DNA of 64,000 nt from Streptomyces sp. CG 926 (lineage in GTDB: Bacteria; Actinomycetota; Actinomycetes; Streptomycetales; Streptomycetaceae): assembly GCF_003148825.1 (NCBI RefSeq), contig NZ_QGGZ01000007.1:124001-188000 (forward strand), written 5' to 3'. Under the pieces are notes generated by a model, which ran no database searches, was not told the origin of the DNA, and saw nothing but the letters and a program-made list of their open reading frames with translations. The position numbers were made by a program, and so were the translations under genes. Shown here in pieces: positions 56,526 through 64,000 of this stretch (positions are counted from its first letter, which is position 1; each line of letters begins with the position of its first letter).

Positions 56526-57443
56526 TTACCAGCCGCGGTTGGCGTAGCGCTCGGACTCGGGGAGGGTGTCGCAGTTGATGCCGACCATGGCCTCGCCCAG
56601 GTTGCGGGAGGCGTCCGCGATGATCTTCGGGTCGTCGTAGAAGGTGGTGGCCTTCACGATGGCGGCGGCGCGCTTGGCCGGGTCGCCCGACTTGAAGATG
56701 CCGGAGCCGACGAAGACGCCCTCGGCACCGAGCTGGCGCATGAGCGCGGCGTCGGCCGGGGTGGCGACGCCACCGGCGGAGAACAGCACGACCGGGAGCT
56801 TGCCGAGCTCGGCAACTTCCTTGACGAGCTCGTACGGGGCGCGCAGCTCCTTGGCGGCGGCGAACAGCTCGTTGTTGTCGTAGCCGCGCAGGCGGGCGAT
56901 CTCGTTCTTGATCTGGCGCAGGTGGCGGACGGCCTCGACGACGTTGCCGGTGCCGGCCTCGCCCTTCGAGCGGATCATGGCCGCGCCCTCGGCGATGCGG
57001 CGCAGGGCCTCGCCCAGGTTGGTGGCGCCACAGACGAAGGGGGTGGTGAACGCCCACTTGTCGGAGTGGTTGACCTCGTCGGCCGGGGTCAGCACCTCGG
57101 ACTCGTCGATGTAGTCGACGCCGAGGGACTGCAGGACCTGGGCCTCGACGAAGTGGCCGATGCGGGACTTGGCCATGACCGGGATCGAGACGGCCTCGAT
57201 GATCTCTTCGATCATGTTGGGGTCCGACATGCGCGCGACGCCGCCGTCCTTGCGGATGTCGGCCGGGACCCGCTCCAGGGCCATGACGGCCACGGCGCCG
57301 GCGTCCTCGGCGATCTTCGCCTGCTCGGCGTTGACCACGTCCATGATCACGCCGCCCTTGAGCTGCTCGGCCATGCCGCGCTTGACGCGCGAGGTGCCGA
57401 TCGCCGACTCGGCGGACTGGGGGGAGGTGGGAAGCGTGCTCAC
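56526..57443 (-). CDS. pdxS: Pyridoxal 5'-phosphate synthase subunit PdxS
   Basis: A 305-aa TIM barrel that builds PLP from ribose 5-phosphate, glyceraldehyde 3-phosphate and ammonia. Typical segments: GGVIMDVVNAEQAKIAEDAG, ALERVPADIRKDGGVARMSD, MAKSRIGHFVEAQVLQSLGV with a catalytic Lys, and GGVATPADAALMRQLGAEGV. It is full length and paired with pdxT. The 149 bp upstream hold the end structure of the preceding gene. Confidence 0.97.
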   Translation of the reverse strand: MSTLPTSPQSAESAIGTSRVKRGMAEQLKGGVIMDVVNAEQAKIAEDAGAVAVMALERVPADIRKDGGVARMSDPNMIEEIIEAVSIPVMAKSRIGHFVEAQVLQSLGVDYIDESEVLTPADEVNHSDKWAFTTPFVCGATNLGEALRRIAEGAAMIRSKGEAGTGNVVEAVRHLRQIKNEIARLRGYDNNELFAAAKELRAPYELVKEVAELGKLPVVLFSAGGVATPADAALMRQLGAEGVFVGSGIFKSGDPAKRAAAIVKATTFYDDPKIIADASRNLGEAMVGINCDTLPESERYANRGW

Positions 57444-57533
57444 GGATTGACCTCACTCGAAGGGAGCTCGAAAGGAAGACGGGGTACTGCTCGTACTACT
57501 CGGCTGAGGAAACCCCAGAGGATCAGTCCACTA

Positions 57534-57585
57534 CAAGGGCCAATGTGGAGCCTGTGGCTCCTTGATTTGTCCCTCGCGGCCCTTG
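57534..57585 (-). terminator. Branched hairpin after the LemA-like gene
   Basis: Outer stem CAAGGGCC/GGCCCTTG (57534-57541 with 57578-57585), with an inner GGAGCC-TGT-GGCTCC hairpin (57547-57561), starting 7 bp past the stop at 57593. It is a probable terminator, though it is also in the pdxS leader region. Confidence 0.55.
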
Positions 57586-57592
57586 GAACCCC

Positions 57593-58135
57593 CTAGATCG
57601 GCCGATCTGCAAGATCCACCGGCGGCTCGTCGTCCATTTCGAAGGCGAGCGGGAAGGGCGCGTGTCCCGCCAGTCTGAACCAGCGGACCTTGCGGTGCCT
57701 GCGCAGCGCGCGGGCGGCCCGGACCGAGTCGTTGAGGAAGCGCCGCGCCATCGGTACCCGGCGGACGGCCGCCGCCAGCTCCTCCGTGGCCTCCGCCCCA
57801 CCCGGGGCCGCCTTGAGCACGTCGACCTGGTCGGCATCGGCGAAGACCGCCCGCAGCGCCTGGCTGAGCTCGCTCTCCGCCACCTCGCGGTGGTCCTCCT
57901 CGGCCTGCCGGGCGGCGTGCGCGGCCTCGTACAGCACCAGGGAGGACGCGGGGTCGAGCACCCCGGAGGTGGCCACCTCCAACACGACGGAGGCCCGCCG
58001 CACGAGCTGGGCGTCGAGTGCGGCCCGCGCGGCGTCCATCCGCGAGTGCAGCCGGTCGAGCCGACCGGCGGTCCAGCTGAGGTAGACCCCGATGACTCCG
58101 AGAGCCAGGGCGATCCAGACAAGGGTTTCGATCAC
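57593..58135 (-). CDS. Small membrane protein, weakly LemA-like
   Basis: 180 aa. One N-terminal transmembrane helix (VWIALALGVIGVYLSWTAG) is followed by a long helical domain. The first helix after the membrane, RLDRLHSRMDAARAALDAQL then VRRASVVLEVA, resembles the YN-x-L-V...ID-x-QL-x-RR pattern of LemA proteins, and the overall helical layout fits. The C terminus contains RKVRWFRLAGHAPFPLAFEM. Function unknown; it sits between pimA and pdxS in the same direction. Confidence 0.8.
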   Translation of the reverse strand: MIETLVWIALALGVIGVYLSWTAGRLDRLHSRMDAARAALDAQLVRRASVVLEVATSGVLDPASSLVLYEAAHAARQAEEDHREVAESELSQALRAVFADADQVDVLKAAPGGAEATEELAAAVRRVPMARRFLNDSVRAARALRRHRKVRWFRLAGHAPFPLAFEMDDEPPVDLADRPI

Positions 58136-58236
58136 GCTGCGCGACCCTACCGCTCCGGGCGCCCAGGGCCGCCATCGGGCCCGGGCGCCCCAGCCCCGAA
58201 ACCGTGGAGTCCATGATCAGCACCTGTCGGGGGGAC

Positions 58237-58589
58237 ATGACACGACACATGGCGCCGTACCGCAGACCACTGGCCATCGCTCCTACCGCCGTGGCGGGCG
58301 CCCTCGTGGCGGGCGCCGTGGCCGCCGGCCTCCGGGGCGGTTCGGACGGCGGTCTCGTCGTCCTGGGCAAGGTGCGCGGCCATCCGGTCGCCATGGGCTG
58401 GGGAGCGCCGGTCGCTCTGATCGCCGCGGCGTTGACCTGCTTCAACGGCGATGCCCCGCCGACGCGCTCAGCGAGGCGGTCCGGACCGGCCCCGGCACGA
58501 TCCGTACGGCCATCGGGGACGGCACGGTCCACGAGGTGACCCTCGCCGCCGGCGGGCGGCCCGACCGGACCGTCTCCGCCGGGTGGTGA
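58237..58589 (+). pseudogene. Frameshifted small membrane/secreted protein gene
   Basis: An ATG at 58237, behind GGGGGGAC, opens a frame with coding-like third positions and a hydrophobic segment (PTAVAGALVAGAVAAGL), continuing to about 58453. There the coding signal moves to another frame, which reads PADALSEAVRTGPGTIRTAI then GDGTVHEVTLAAGG to a TGA at 58587-58589. One extra C in the CCCC run at 58454-58457 would join them into one protein of about 117 aa. It could be a pseudogene, a sequencing error or a frameshift site. It is convergent with pimA. Confidence 0.5.
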
Positions 58590-58593
58590 GGCC

Positions 58594-59766
58594 TCAGGAG
58601 GGCGTGGTGTCCTTCGAGAAGCCCAGGCGGGTGCGGAGCGGGACGCGTTCGTCCGTGGCCACCGCCGCCGCGCCGTCCGTCACCGTCTCGTAGACGGCCA
58701 GGATGTCCGCGCCGACCGTGGACCAGTCGAAGCGGCGGACGTGCGCCGAGCCGCGGGCGCTCAGTTCGGCCCGGCGTTCCGGGTCCCGCAGCAGGGTGAC
58801 GGCCGCCGCCGCCAGGGCGTCGGCGTTCTCGTTGGCGAAGAGGTCGCCCGCCCCGCCCTGGTCCAGGACCTGCGCGAAGGCGTCCAGGTCCGACGCGAGC
58901 ACGGCCGCGCCCGCCGACAGGGCCTCGACCAGGATGATGCCGAAGCTCTCACCGCCGGTGTTCGGGGCCACGTACACATCCACGCTGCGCAGCAGCCGCG
59001 CCTTGTCCTCGTCCGAGACCATGCCGAGGAATTCGACCCGCTTGCGCAGGTCCGCGGGCAGGGCGGCGACCGCCTCCTCCTCGTCGCCGCGGCCCGCCAC
59101 CAGCAGCCGTACGTCCGGGCAGGCCTCCACGATCTTCGGGAAGGCCGCCATCAGGACGGGCAGGCCCTTGCGGGGCTCGTCGATCCGGCCGATGAAGCCG
59201 AGGGTTCCGCCGGACCAGTCCGGATTGGGCTCGGCCTTGGCGAAGAAGTCCACGTCGACGCCGTTGGGGATGACCACCGCGTCGCCGCCCAGGTGCTCGA
59301 CCAGCGTGCGCCGCGCGTACTCGCTCACCGCGATCCGGGCGTTGATCTTCTCCAGGGCCGGCTGCAGGATCGGGTACGCCGCGATCATCGCCCGGGACCG
59401 GGGGTTCGAGGTGTGGAACGTCGCCACGATCGGCCCCTGCGCCGCCCAGCAGGACAGCAGGCCCAGTGAGGGCGAGGCCGGCTCGTGGATGTGGATCACG
59501 TCGAAGGTGCCGTCGTGGAGCCAGCGCCGCACCCGGGCCGCGGACAGGAAGCCGAAGTTGAGGCGGGCCACCGAGCCGTTGTACGGGACCGGCACCGCCC
59601 GCCCGGCCGAGACCACGTACGGCGGCAGCGGGGTGTCGTCGTCCGCCGGGGCGAGCACCGACACCTCGTGGCCGAGCCGGATCAGGTGCTCCGCCAGGTC
59701 CCGGATGTGGAACTGGACGCCACCCGGCACGTCCCACGAGTACGGGCACACGATGCCGATCTTCAC
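58594..59766 (-). CDS. pimA: Phosphatidylinositol alpha-mannosyltransferase (PimA-like GT4)
   Basis: 390 aa from the GTG at 59764-59766, overlapping the previous stop by 1 bp (TAGTG). GT-B fold: N-terminal KIGIVCPYSWDVPGGVQFHI with the glycine-rich acceptor loop, IVATFHTSNPRSRAMIA, VIPNGVDVDFF, LGFIGRIDEPRKGLPVLMAA, and the donor-binding APNTGGESFGIILVEALSAG (E-x7-E type). It adds the first mannose to phosphatidylinositol. The pgsA-patA-pimA order supports this over other GT4 roles. Confidence 0.94.
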   Translation of the reverse strand: MKIGIVCPYSWDVPGGVQFHIRDLAEHLIRLGHEVSVLAPADDDTPLPPYVVSAGRAVPVPYNGSVARLNFGFLSAARVRRWLHDGTFDVIHIHEPASPSLGLLSCWAAQGPIVATFHTSNPRSRAMIAAYPILQPALEKINARIAVSEYARRTLVEHLGGDAVVIPNGVDVDFFAKAEPNPDWSGGTLGFIGRIDEPRKGLPVLMAAFPKIVEACPDVRLLVAGRGDEEEAVAALPADLRKRVEFLGMVSDEDKARLLRSVDVYVAPNTGGESFGIILVEALSAGAAVLASDLDAFAQVLDQGGAGDLFANENADALAAAAVTLLRDPERRAELSARGSAHVRRFDWSTVGADILAVYETVTDGAAAVATDERVPLRTRLGFSKDTTPS

Positions 59767-60668
59767 TACGGGCGCTCCTCCAGGTCGTCCAGCCACAGCC
59801 GCTGCAGCATGTGCCAGTCCTCCGGGTGCTCGGCGATGCCCGACGCGAAGGCGTCCGCCACCGCCTGGGTCATGACGGTGGTCTTCTCGGTCCGGGTCCC
59901 GGCCTCGGGGACCTCCACCTCGGGGTGGATCCGGCCGTACATCTTCGGCGTGTCGCCGTAGTGCAAGGTGGCCGGGAGCAGCACCGCACCGGTCTGCTGG
60001 GCCAGCAGCGCCGGTCCGGCCGGCATGCGCGCCGTGGAGCCGAAGAAGTCCACCTCGACCCCGGAGGCCGACAGGTCCCGGTCCGCGACCAGGCAGACCA
60101 GGCCGCCGGAGCGCAGCCGCCGGGCGAGGGTGCCGAAGGCGGCGCCGCCGCTGTGCGGCAGGACCTCCATGCCCAGGCTCTCGCGGTAGGCCACGAAGCG
60201 GTCGTAGAGGGTCTCGGGCTTGAGCCGCTCGGCGACCGTGGTGAACGGGGCGTTCATGTGGCCGATGGCCCAGGCTCCGGCGAGGTCCCAGTTCGCGAGG
60301 TGCGGCAGGGCCACGACCACTCCGCGCCCGGAGTCGAGGGCCTCGCGCAGCAGGTGCTCGTCCTTGAACTCGACGTCCGTGCTGAACCGTTTCGGATCCA
60401 TGGTCGGCAGCCGGAAGGACTCCATCCAGTACCGCATGTACGAGCGCATGCCCGCCTGCGACAGCTCGCGCAGCCGCTCGGGACCCGCGTCGGGCACCAC
60501 CCGTGCCAGGTTCGACTCCAGCCGCAGCACGCTCTTGCCGCGCCGCTTCCACGCGAAGTCGGCGATCCGCCGGCCCAGGGCCACGGCGGCCGGCTCGGGC
60601 AGCTTCTTGACCCCGGCCCAGCCGAGCCCGTACAGCGAGTCGACCAGCTTGTCCTGCATGGCGCCCAT
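59766..60668 (-). CDS. patA: Phosphatidylinositol mannoside acyltransferase (PatA-like)
   Basis: 300 aa from the ATG at 60666-60668, overlapping the pgsA stop (TGATG); an ATG three codons in is an alternative. Lauroyl-acyltransferase fold: GVVVALPHLANWDLAGAWAI with the H-x4-D catalytic motif (HLANWD), LVCLVADRDLSASGVEVDFF, and STARMPAGPALLAQQTGAVL. It acylates the mannose of PIM1 or PIM2. It is a peripheral membrane enzyme coupled to its neighbours. Confidence 0.93.
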   Translation of the reverse strand: MGAMQDKLVDSLYGLGWAGVKKLPEPAAVALGRRIADFAWKRRGKSVLRLESNLARVVPDAGPERLRELSQAGMRSYMRYWMESFRLPTMDPKRFSTDVEFKDEHLLREALDSGRGVVVALPHLANWDLAGAWAIGHMNAPFTTVAERLKPETLYDRFVAYRESLGMEVLPHSGGAAFGTLARRLRSGGLVCLVADRDLSASGVEVDFFGSTARMPAGPALLAQQTGAVLLPATLHYGDTPKMYGRIHPEVEVPEAGTRTEKTTVMTQAVADAFASGIAEHPEDWHMLQRLWLDDLEERP

Positions 60669-61330
60669 CAGGCCGCGCCGCCCTCGGCGGCGGCCGCGGC
60701 GTCGGCCTCGGCCGACTCGCGACGTACGGTGACCACCCGCTGGATCAGGGTGACGAGCGAGCCCACCGCCACGATCCACAGGGCGATCGGCAGCAGTACC
60801 CCGATCCAGGACGGCACGCCGAAGGTCTGCAGCCCGGACAGACCGGCCGCGACCAGCGAGATCACCAGTCGCTCGGCCCGTTCGATGAGCCCGTTGACCG
60901 CCACCGGCAGCCCGATCGACTCGCCGCGCGCCTTGGTGTACGAGACCACCTGGCCGCTGGCCAGGCAGAAGATCGCCACCGCGCAGAGCGCGTTGTCGTT
61001 GCCGTTGCCCGCGTACCAGAGGGCGAGGCCGCCGAAGATCGCCGCGTCGGCGACCCGGTCGAGGGTGGAGTCGAGGAAGGCTCCCCACCGGCTGGAGACA
61101 CCGGCCTGGCGGGCCATGTTCCCGTCCACCAGGTCGGAGAAGACGAAGAGGGTGATGGTGATGGTGCCCCAGAAGAACTCGCCGCGAGGGAAGAACCACA
61201 GCGCTCCGGCCACCACTCCGGCCGTGCCGATCAGGGTGACCGCGTCCGGGCTCACCCCCCGCCGGAGCAGAAAAGCGGCGAATGGCGTGAGAACACGCGT
61301 GAAGAATGCACGCGCGTACTTGTTCAGCAT
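60668..61330 (-). CDS. pgsA: Phosphatidylinositol (phosphate) synthase, CDP-alcohol phosphotransferase
   Basis: 220 aa from the ATG at 61328-61330 (MLNKYARAFF), behind GGGAAGG. Six-helix membrane enzyme with the signature D-G-x2-A-R-x8-G-x3-D-x3-D intact in DLVDGNMARQAGVSSRWGAF and LDSTLDRVAD. In actinobacteria this gene makes phosphatidylinositol phosphate from CDP-diacylglycerol and inositol phosphate, the first step toward PIMs. It is the first gene of the trio. Confidence 0.94.
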   Translation of the reverse strand: MLNKYARAFFTRVLTPFAAFLLRRGVSPDAVTLIGTAGVVAGALWFFPRGEFFWGTITITLFVFSDLVDGNMARQAGVSSRWGAFLDSTLDRVADAAIFGGLALWYAGNGNDNALCAVAIFCLASGQVVSYTKARGESIGLPVAVNGLIERAERLVISLVAAGLSGLQTFGVPSWIGVLLPIALWIVAVGSLVTLIQRVVTVRRESAEADAAAAAEGGAA

Positions 61331-61655
61331 GGCCTTCCCGGAGGGTCGCTGGGCCGCACGGCCACCACGGCCACCGGCTGGCCCATCGTAGCCGGCACGC
61401 CACCGCGCGGACGCCGCGCACCCACCGGTTCGTGCCACGTAAGACGTACTTCACGCCGTGGACCGGCTCCGGTGGGCCCAGGACACGTCCCCGGGCACCT
61501 CCCCGGTACGACGTATGGACGGGATGTGACACCAGTGCAAAGCTCGAAGAATCCCGCATTCCTCCTCCGTGGAGGCGGCCGGGACACCGATCCGGACACC
61601 CGATCCCCACACCATCCGATCCTCCTCACCGTCACCACCGGGAGGCATGAGCATC
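61331..61655. other. 325-bp divergent intergenic region
   Basis: Between pgsA (leftward) and the EF-G2 gene (rightward). It should hold both promoters. I see no gene, no strong hairpin and no convincing promoter hexamers. The 29 codons open upstream of the chosen EF-G2 start are Pro/Ser-rich and lack family similarity. Confidence 0.6.
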
Positions 61656-63851
61656 ATGGGAGCCACATCACACCAAGCCGGAGCCGCCGGCAGGGCACTG
61701 ACGGCCGACCGCCCCTCTTCCATCCGGAATGTCGTGCTGGTCGGCCACAGCGGATCCGGCAAGACCACGCTGGTCGAAGCCCTCGCCCTGACCGCGGGGG
61801 CGGTCAACCGGGCCGGCCGGGTCGAGGACGGCGCCACCGTCTCCGACTACGACGAGATCGAGCACCGCCGGCAGCGCTCCGTCCAGCTGTCCCTCGTCCC
61901 CGTCGAATGGGACGGAATCAAGATCAACATCTTGGACACCCCCGGATACGCCGACTTCGTCGGAGAACTCAGGGCCGGTCTGCGCGCCGCGGACGCGGCC
62001 CTTTTCGTCGTCTCGGCCTCGGACGGCATCGACGGCGCCACCCGCATGGTCTGGGACGAGTGCGAGTCCGTCGGCATGCCCCGCGCCATCGTCGTGACCC
62101 ACCTGGAGGCCGCCCGCTCCGACTACACGCAGATGACCACCGTCTGCGGTGAGATCTTCGGCGCTGACGACCCCGACGCGGTCATCCCCCTCTACCTCCC
62201 CCTGCACGGCCCACCCGGGCCCGACGGGCACGCCCCCGTCACCGGCCTGCTCGGTCTGCTCTCCCGGCGCGTCTACGAGTACGCGTCCGGCGAGCGGGTG
62301 GAGCGCGACCCGGATCCCGCCGAGCTCGCCCTCATCACCGACGCCCGCGCCCGACTCATCGAGGGGATCATCGCCGAGAGCGAGGACGAGTCCCTCATGG
62401 ACCGCTACCTGGGCGGCGAGGAGATCGACCTCAAGACCCTCGTCGACGACTTGGAGCGGGCGGTGGCGCGCGGCACCTTCCACCCCGTCCTGATGGCCGC
62501 CCCCGCCACCGACGGCGCCCGCCAGGGCCTGGGCACCGTGGAACTCCTCGAACTGGTCACCGGCGGCTTCCCCACCCCCCTGGAGCGCGCCGCCGTACCC
62601 GTCACCCGTCCCGACGGCTCCGCCCGCCCGGACGTCACCTGCGATCCCGACGGCTCTCTCGTGGCCGAGGTCGTCAAGACCTCCTCCGACCCCTACGTCG
62701 GTCGCGTCTCCCTCGTCCGCGTCTTCTCCGGCACCCTGAAGGCCGAGGAGACCGTCCATGTCAGCGGTCACGGGCTCGCCGACCGCGGGCACGAGGACCA
62801 CGATGTCGACGAGCGGGTCGGCTCCCTCTCCTCCCCCTTCGGCAAACAGCAGCGCGTCCTCACCCGCTGCATCGCCGGTGACCTGGCCAGCGTGGCCAAG
62901 CTCACCCGCGCGGAGACCGGCGACACCCTCTCCGCCAAGGACGACCCGCTCCTCATGGCGCCGTGGACCATGCCCGACCCGCTGCTCCCCCTCGCGATCG
63001 AGGCCCACAGCAAGGCCGACGAGGACAAGCTGTCCCAGGGCCTGGCCCGGCTCGTCGCCGAGGACCCGACCATGCGGCTGGAGCAGAACCCGCACACCCA
63101 CCAGGTCGTCCTGTGGTGCCTGGGCGAGGCCCACCAGGACGTGGCCCTGGAGCGGCTGCGCACCCGCTACGGCGTCCAGGTCGACCCCGTCCCGCACAAG
63201 GTGAGCCTGCGCGAGACCTTCGGCGCCAAGGCCGCCGGGCGCGGTCGGCACGTCAAACAGTCCGGCGGCCACGGCCAGTTCGCCATCTGCGAGATCGAGG
63301 TGGAGCCGCTCCCGCCCGGCAGCGGCATCGAGTTCGTCGACAAGGTCGTCGGCGGCTCCGTGCCCCGCCAGTTCATCCCGTCCGTGGAGAAGGGCGTACG
63401 CACCCAGGCCGCCCGCGGGGTCGCCGCCGGCTATCCGCTGGTCGACGTGCGCGTCACCCTCCTCGACGGCAAGGCGCACTCGGTGGACTCCTCCGACGCC
63501 GCCTTCCAGACGGCCGGGGCCCTCGCCCTGCGCGAGGCCGCCGCCGAGGCCCGGATCGACCTCCTCGAACCGGTCGCCGAGCTCGCCGTCATCGTCCCCG
63601 ACGAGTACGTCGGCCCGGTCATGAGCGACCTCGCCGGCCGCCGCGGCCGCGTCGTCGGCACCGAGCAGGCCTCGGCCGGACGCACCCGGGTCCGCGCCGA
63701 GATCCCGGAGATCGAGATCGGCCGCTACGCCGTCGAGCTGCGCTCCGTCTCGCACGGCACCGGCCGCTTCGCCCGGGCGTACGCCCGCCACGAACCGATG
63801 CCGCCGCAGATCGCGGAAAAGGTGCGTGAACAGGCCGAGAAGGGAAGTTGA
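61656..63851 (+). CDS. Elongation factor G-like GTPase (EF-G2)
   Basis: 731 aa from the ATG at 61656, ten bases after GGGAGG; the ATG at 61647 is too close to it. It has EF-G architecture: G domain with P-loop GHSGSGKTT (30-38), DTPGYADF (94-101), then domains II-V, including LRETFGAKAAGRGRHVKQSG and the C-terminal PEIEIGRYAVELRSVSHGTG. The specificity motif NKxD is replaced by THLEAARSD, and switch I reads EHRRQRSVQLS rather than ERGITI. It is a paralogue, not the essential EF-G. Mycobacterial and streptomycete EF-G2 proteins have unclear roles, possibly ribosome-associated under stress. Confidence 0.9.
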   Translation: MGATSHQAGAAGRALTADRPSSIRNVVLVGHSGSGKTTLVEALALTAGAVNRAGRVEDGATVSDYDEIEHRRQRSVQLSLVPVEWDGIKINILDTPGYADFVGELRAGLRAADAALFVVSASDGIDGATRMVWDECESVGMPRAIVVTHLEAARSDYTQMTTVCGEIFGADDPDAVIPLYLPLHGPPGPDGHAPVTGLLGLLSRRVYEYASGERVERDPDPAELALITDARARLIEGIIAESEDESLMDRYLGGEEIDLKTLVDDLERAVARGTFHPVLMAAPATDGARQGLGTVELLELVTGGFPTPLERAAVPVTRPDGSARPDVTCDPDGSLVAEVVKTSSDPYVGRVSLVRVFSGTLKAEETVHVSGHGLADRGHEDHDVDERVGSLSSPFGKQQRVLTRCIAGDLASVAKLTRAETGDTLSAKDDPLLMAPWTMPDPLLPLAIEAHSKADEDKLSQGLARLVAEDPTMRLEQNPHTHQVVLWCLGEAHQDVALERLRTRYGVQVDPVPHKVSLRETFGAKAAGRGRHVKQSGGHGQFAICEIEVEPLPPGSGIEFVDKVVGGSVPRQFIPSVEKGVRTQAARGVAAGYPLVDVRVTLLDGKAHSVDSSDAAFQTAGALALREAAAEARIDLLEPVAELAVIVPDEYVGPVMSDLAGRRGRVVGTEQASAGRTRVRAEIPEIEIGRYAVELRSVSHGTGRFARAYARHEPMPPQIAEKVREQAEKGS

Positions 63852-63870
63852 TTGCTGTAGCAGCTGATCG

Positions 63871-63902
63871 GCCGCCCACCCAACCAGCTTGCGGTGGGCG
63901 GC
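63871..63902 (+). terminator. EF-G2 terminator
   Basis: GCCGCCCACC (63871-63880) with GGTGGGCGGC (63893-63902), a 10-bp stem and 12-base loop, 19 bp past the stop codon, followed by ATTT. Confidence 0.75.
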
Positions 63903-63980
63903 ATTTCCCTGTCCCATGACCATGGGGCGAGATCCGCCGATAGGCTCGTCGGCGCACCAAAAGAGCAGGAACGCAAGGCG

Positions 63981-64000
63981 ATGGGGGTGGGGCAACGGTG
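63981..64000 (+). CDS. Probable start of a further gene, cut by the window edge
   Basis: An ATG at 63981, behind AGGAACGCAAGG, opens a frame (MGVGQR) that runs off the right edge after six codons. Only the start context supports it. Confidence 0.3.

Overview
This is a very GC-rich chromosomal segment, with nearly every third codon position G or C, from a Streptomyces or close relative. It carries a full BldD with the RGD/RQDD c-di-GMP motif, an actinobacterial-type integration host factor (sIHF/mIHF), a PriA without helicase motifs, Streptomyces-style GTG/TTG starts and many 4-bp gene overlaps. The gene order matches, from memory, the conserved core region of Streptomyces coelicolor around SCO1472-SCO1528. 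No insertion sequence, prophage, CRISPR array, rRNA or tRNA gene was seen.

Layout. 1-9.1 kb: rsmB (cut by the window edge), fmt, a small HTH-like protein, priA, metK, coaBC, rpoZ, gmk and ihf (tRNA formylation, replication restart, SAM and CoA synthesis, RNAP omega, GMP kinase, nucleoid protein). 9.4-19.5 kb: the pyrimidine operon, transcribed leftward as pyrR-pyrB-pyrC-(membrane PH-like protein)-carA-carB-pyrD-pyrF, with a candidate PyrR-binding hairpin over the pyrR Shine-Dalgarno. 19.6-20.3 kb: bldD, divergent from pyrR, with a promoter and a near-consensus BldD box. 20.4-33.9 kb: a long leftward block with DUF948, DUF6167, alaS, ruvX, mltG, aroE, a small membrane protein, aroC, aroK, aroB, aroQ, a P-loop ATPase, an M24-peptidase-like protein, efp and nusB. 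34.0-43 kb: an orphan STAND ATPase, rpsD divergent from a DUF2470 gene with a candidate iron box between them, a secreted HNH-nuclease lipoprotein, rarA, a VKOR-family protein, hisS and a metallo-hydrolase. 43-45.3 kb: a membrane-anchored cyclophilin and a DUF349 protein on the plus strand. 45.4-61.3 kb, leftward: pgsA-patA-pimA (phosphatidylinositol mannosides), a LemA-like membrane protein, pdxS-pdxT (PLP), yebC, ruvC-ruvA-ruvB, yajC-secD-secF, apt and relA. 61.6-63.9 kb: an EF-G2-like GTPase on the plus strand, then the first codons of a probable further gene.

Most genes are housekeeping and well recognised. The non-routine content lies in small features: a 31-bp tandem array between relA and apt with a related element inside the ruv cluster; a 9-bp minisatellite between rsmB and fmt; structured leaders before metK and the DUF349 gene; an iron box before the DUF2470 gene; degenerate active sites in PriA, the M24-like protein and the EF-G paralogue; a frameshifted small membrane-protein gene; and a coding-like remnant directly behind rarA. 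I did not find a clear undescribed multi-gene system. The best unexplained leads are the DUF2470/iron-box pair, the orphan STAND ATPase and the uncharacterised membrane protein fixed inside the pyr operon.
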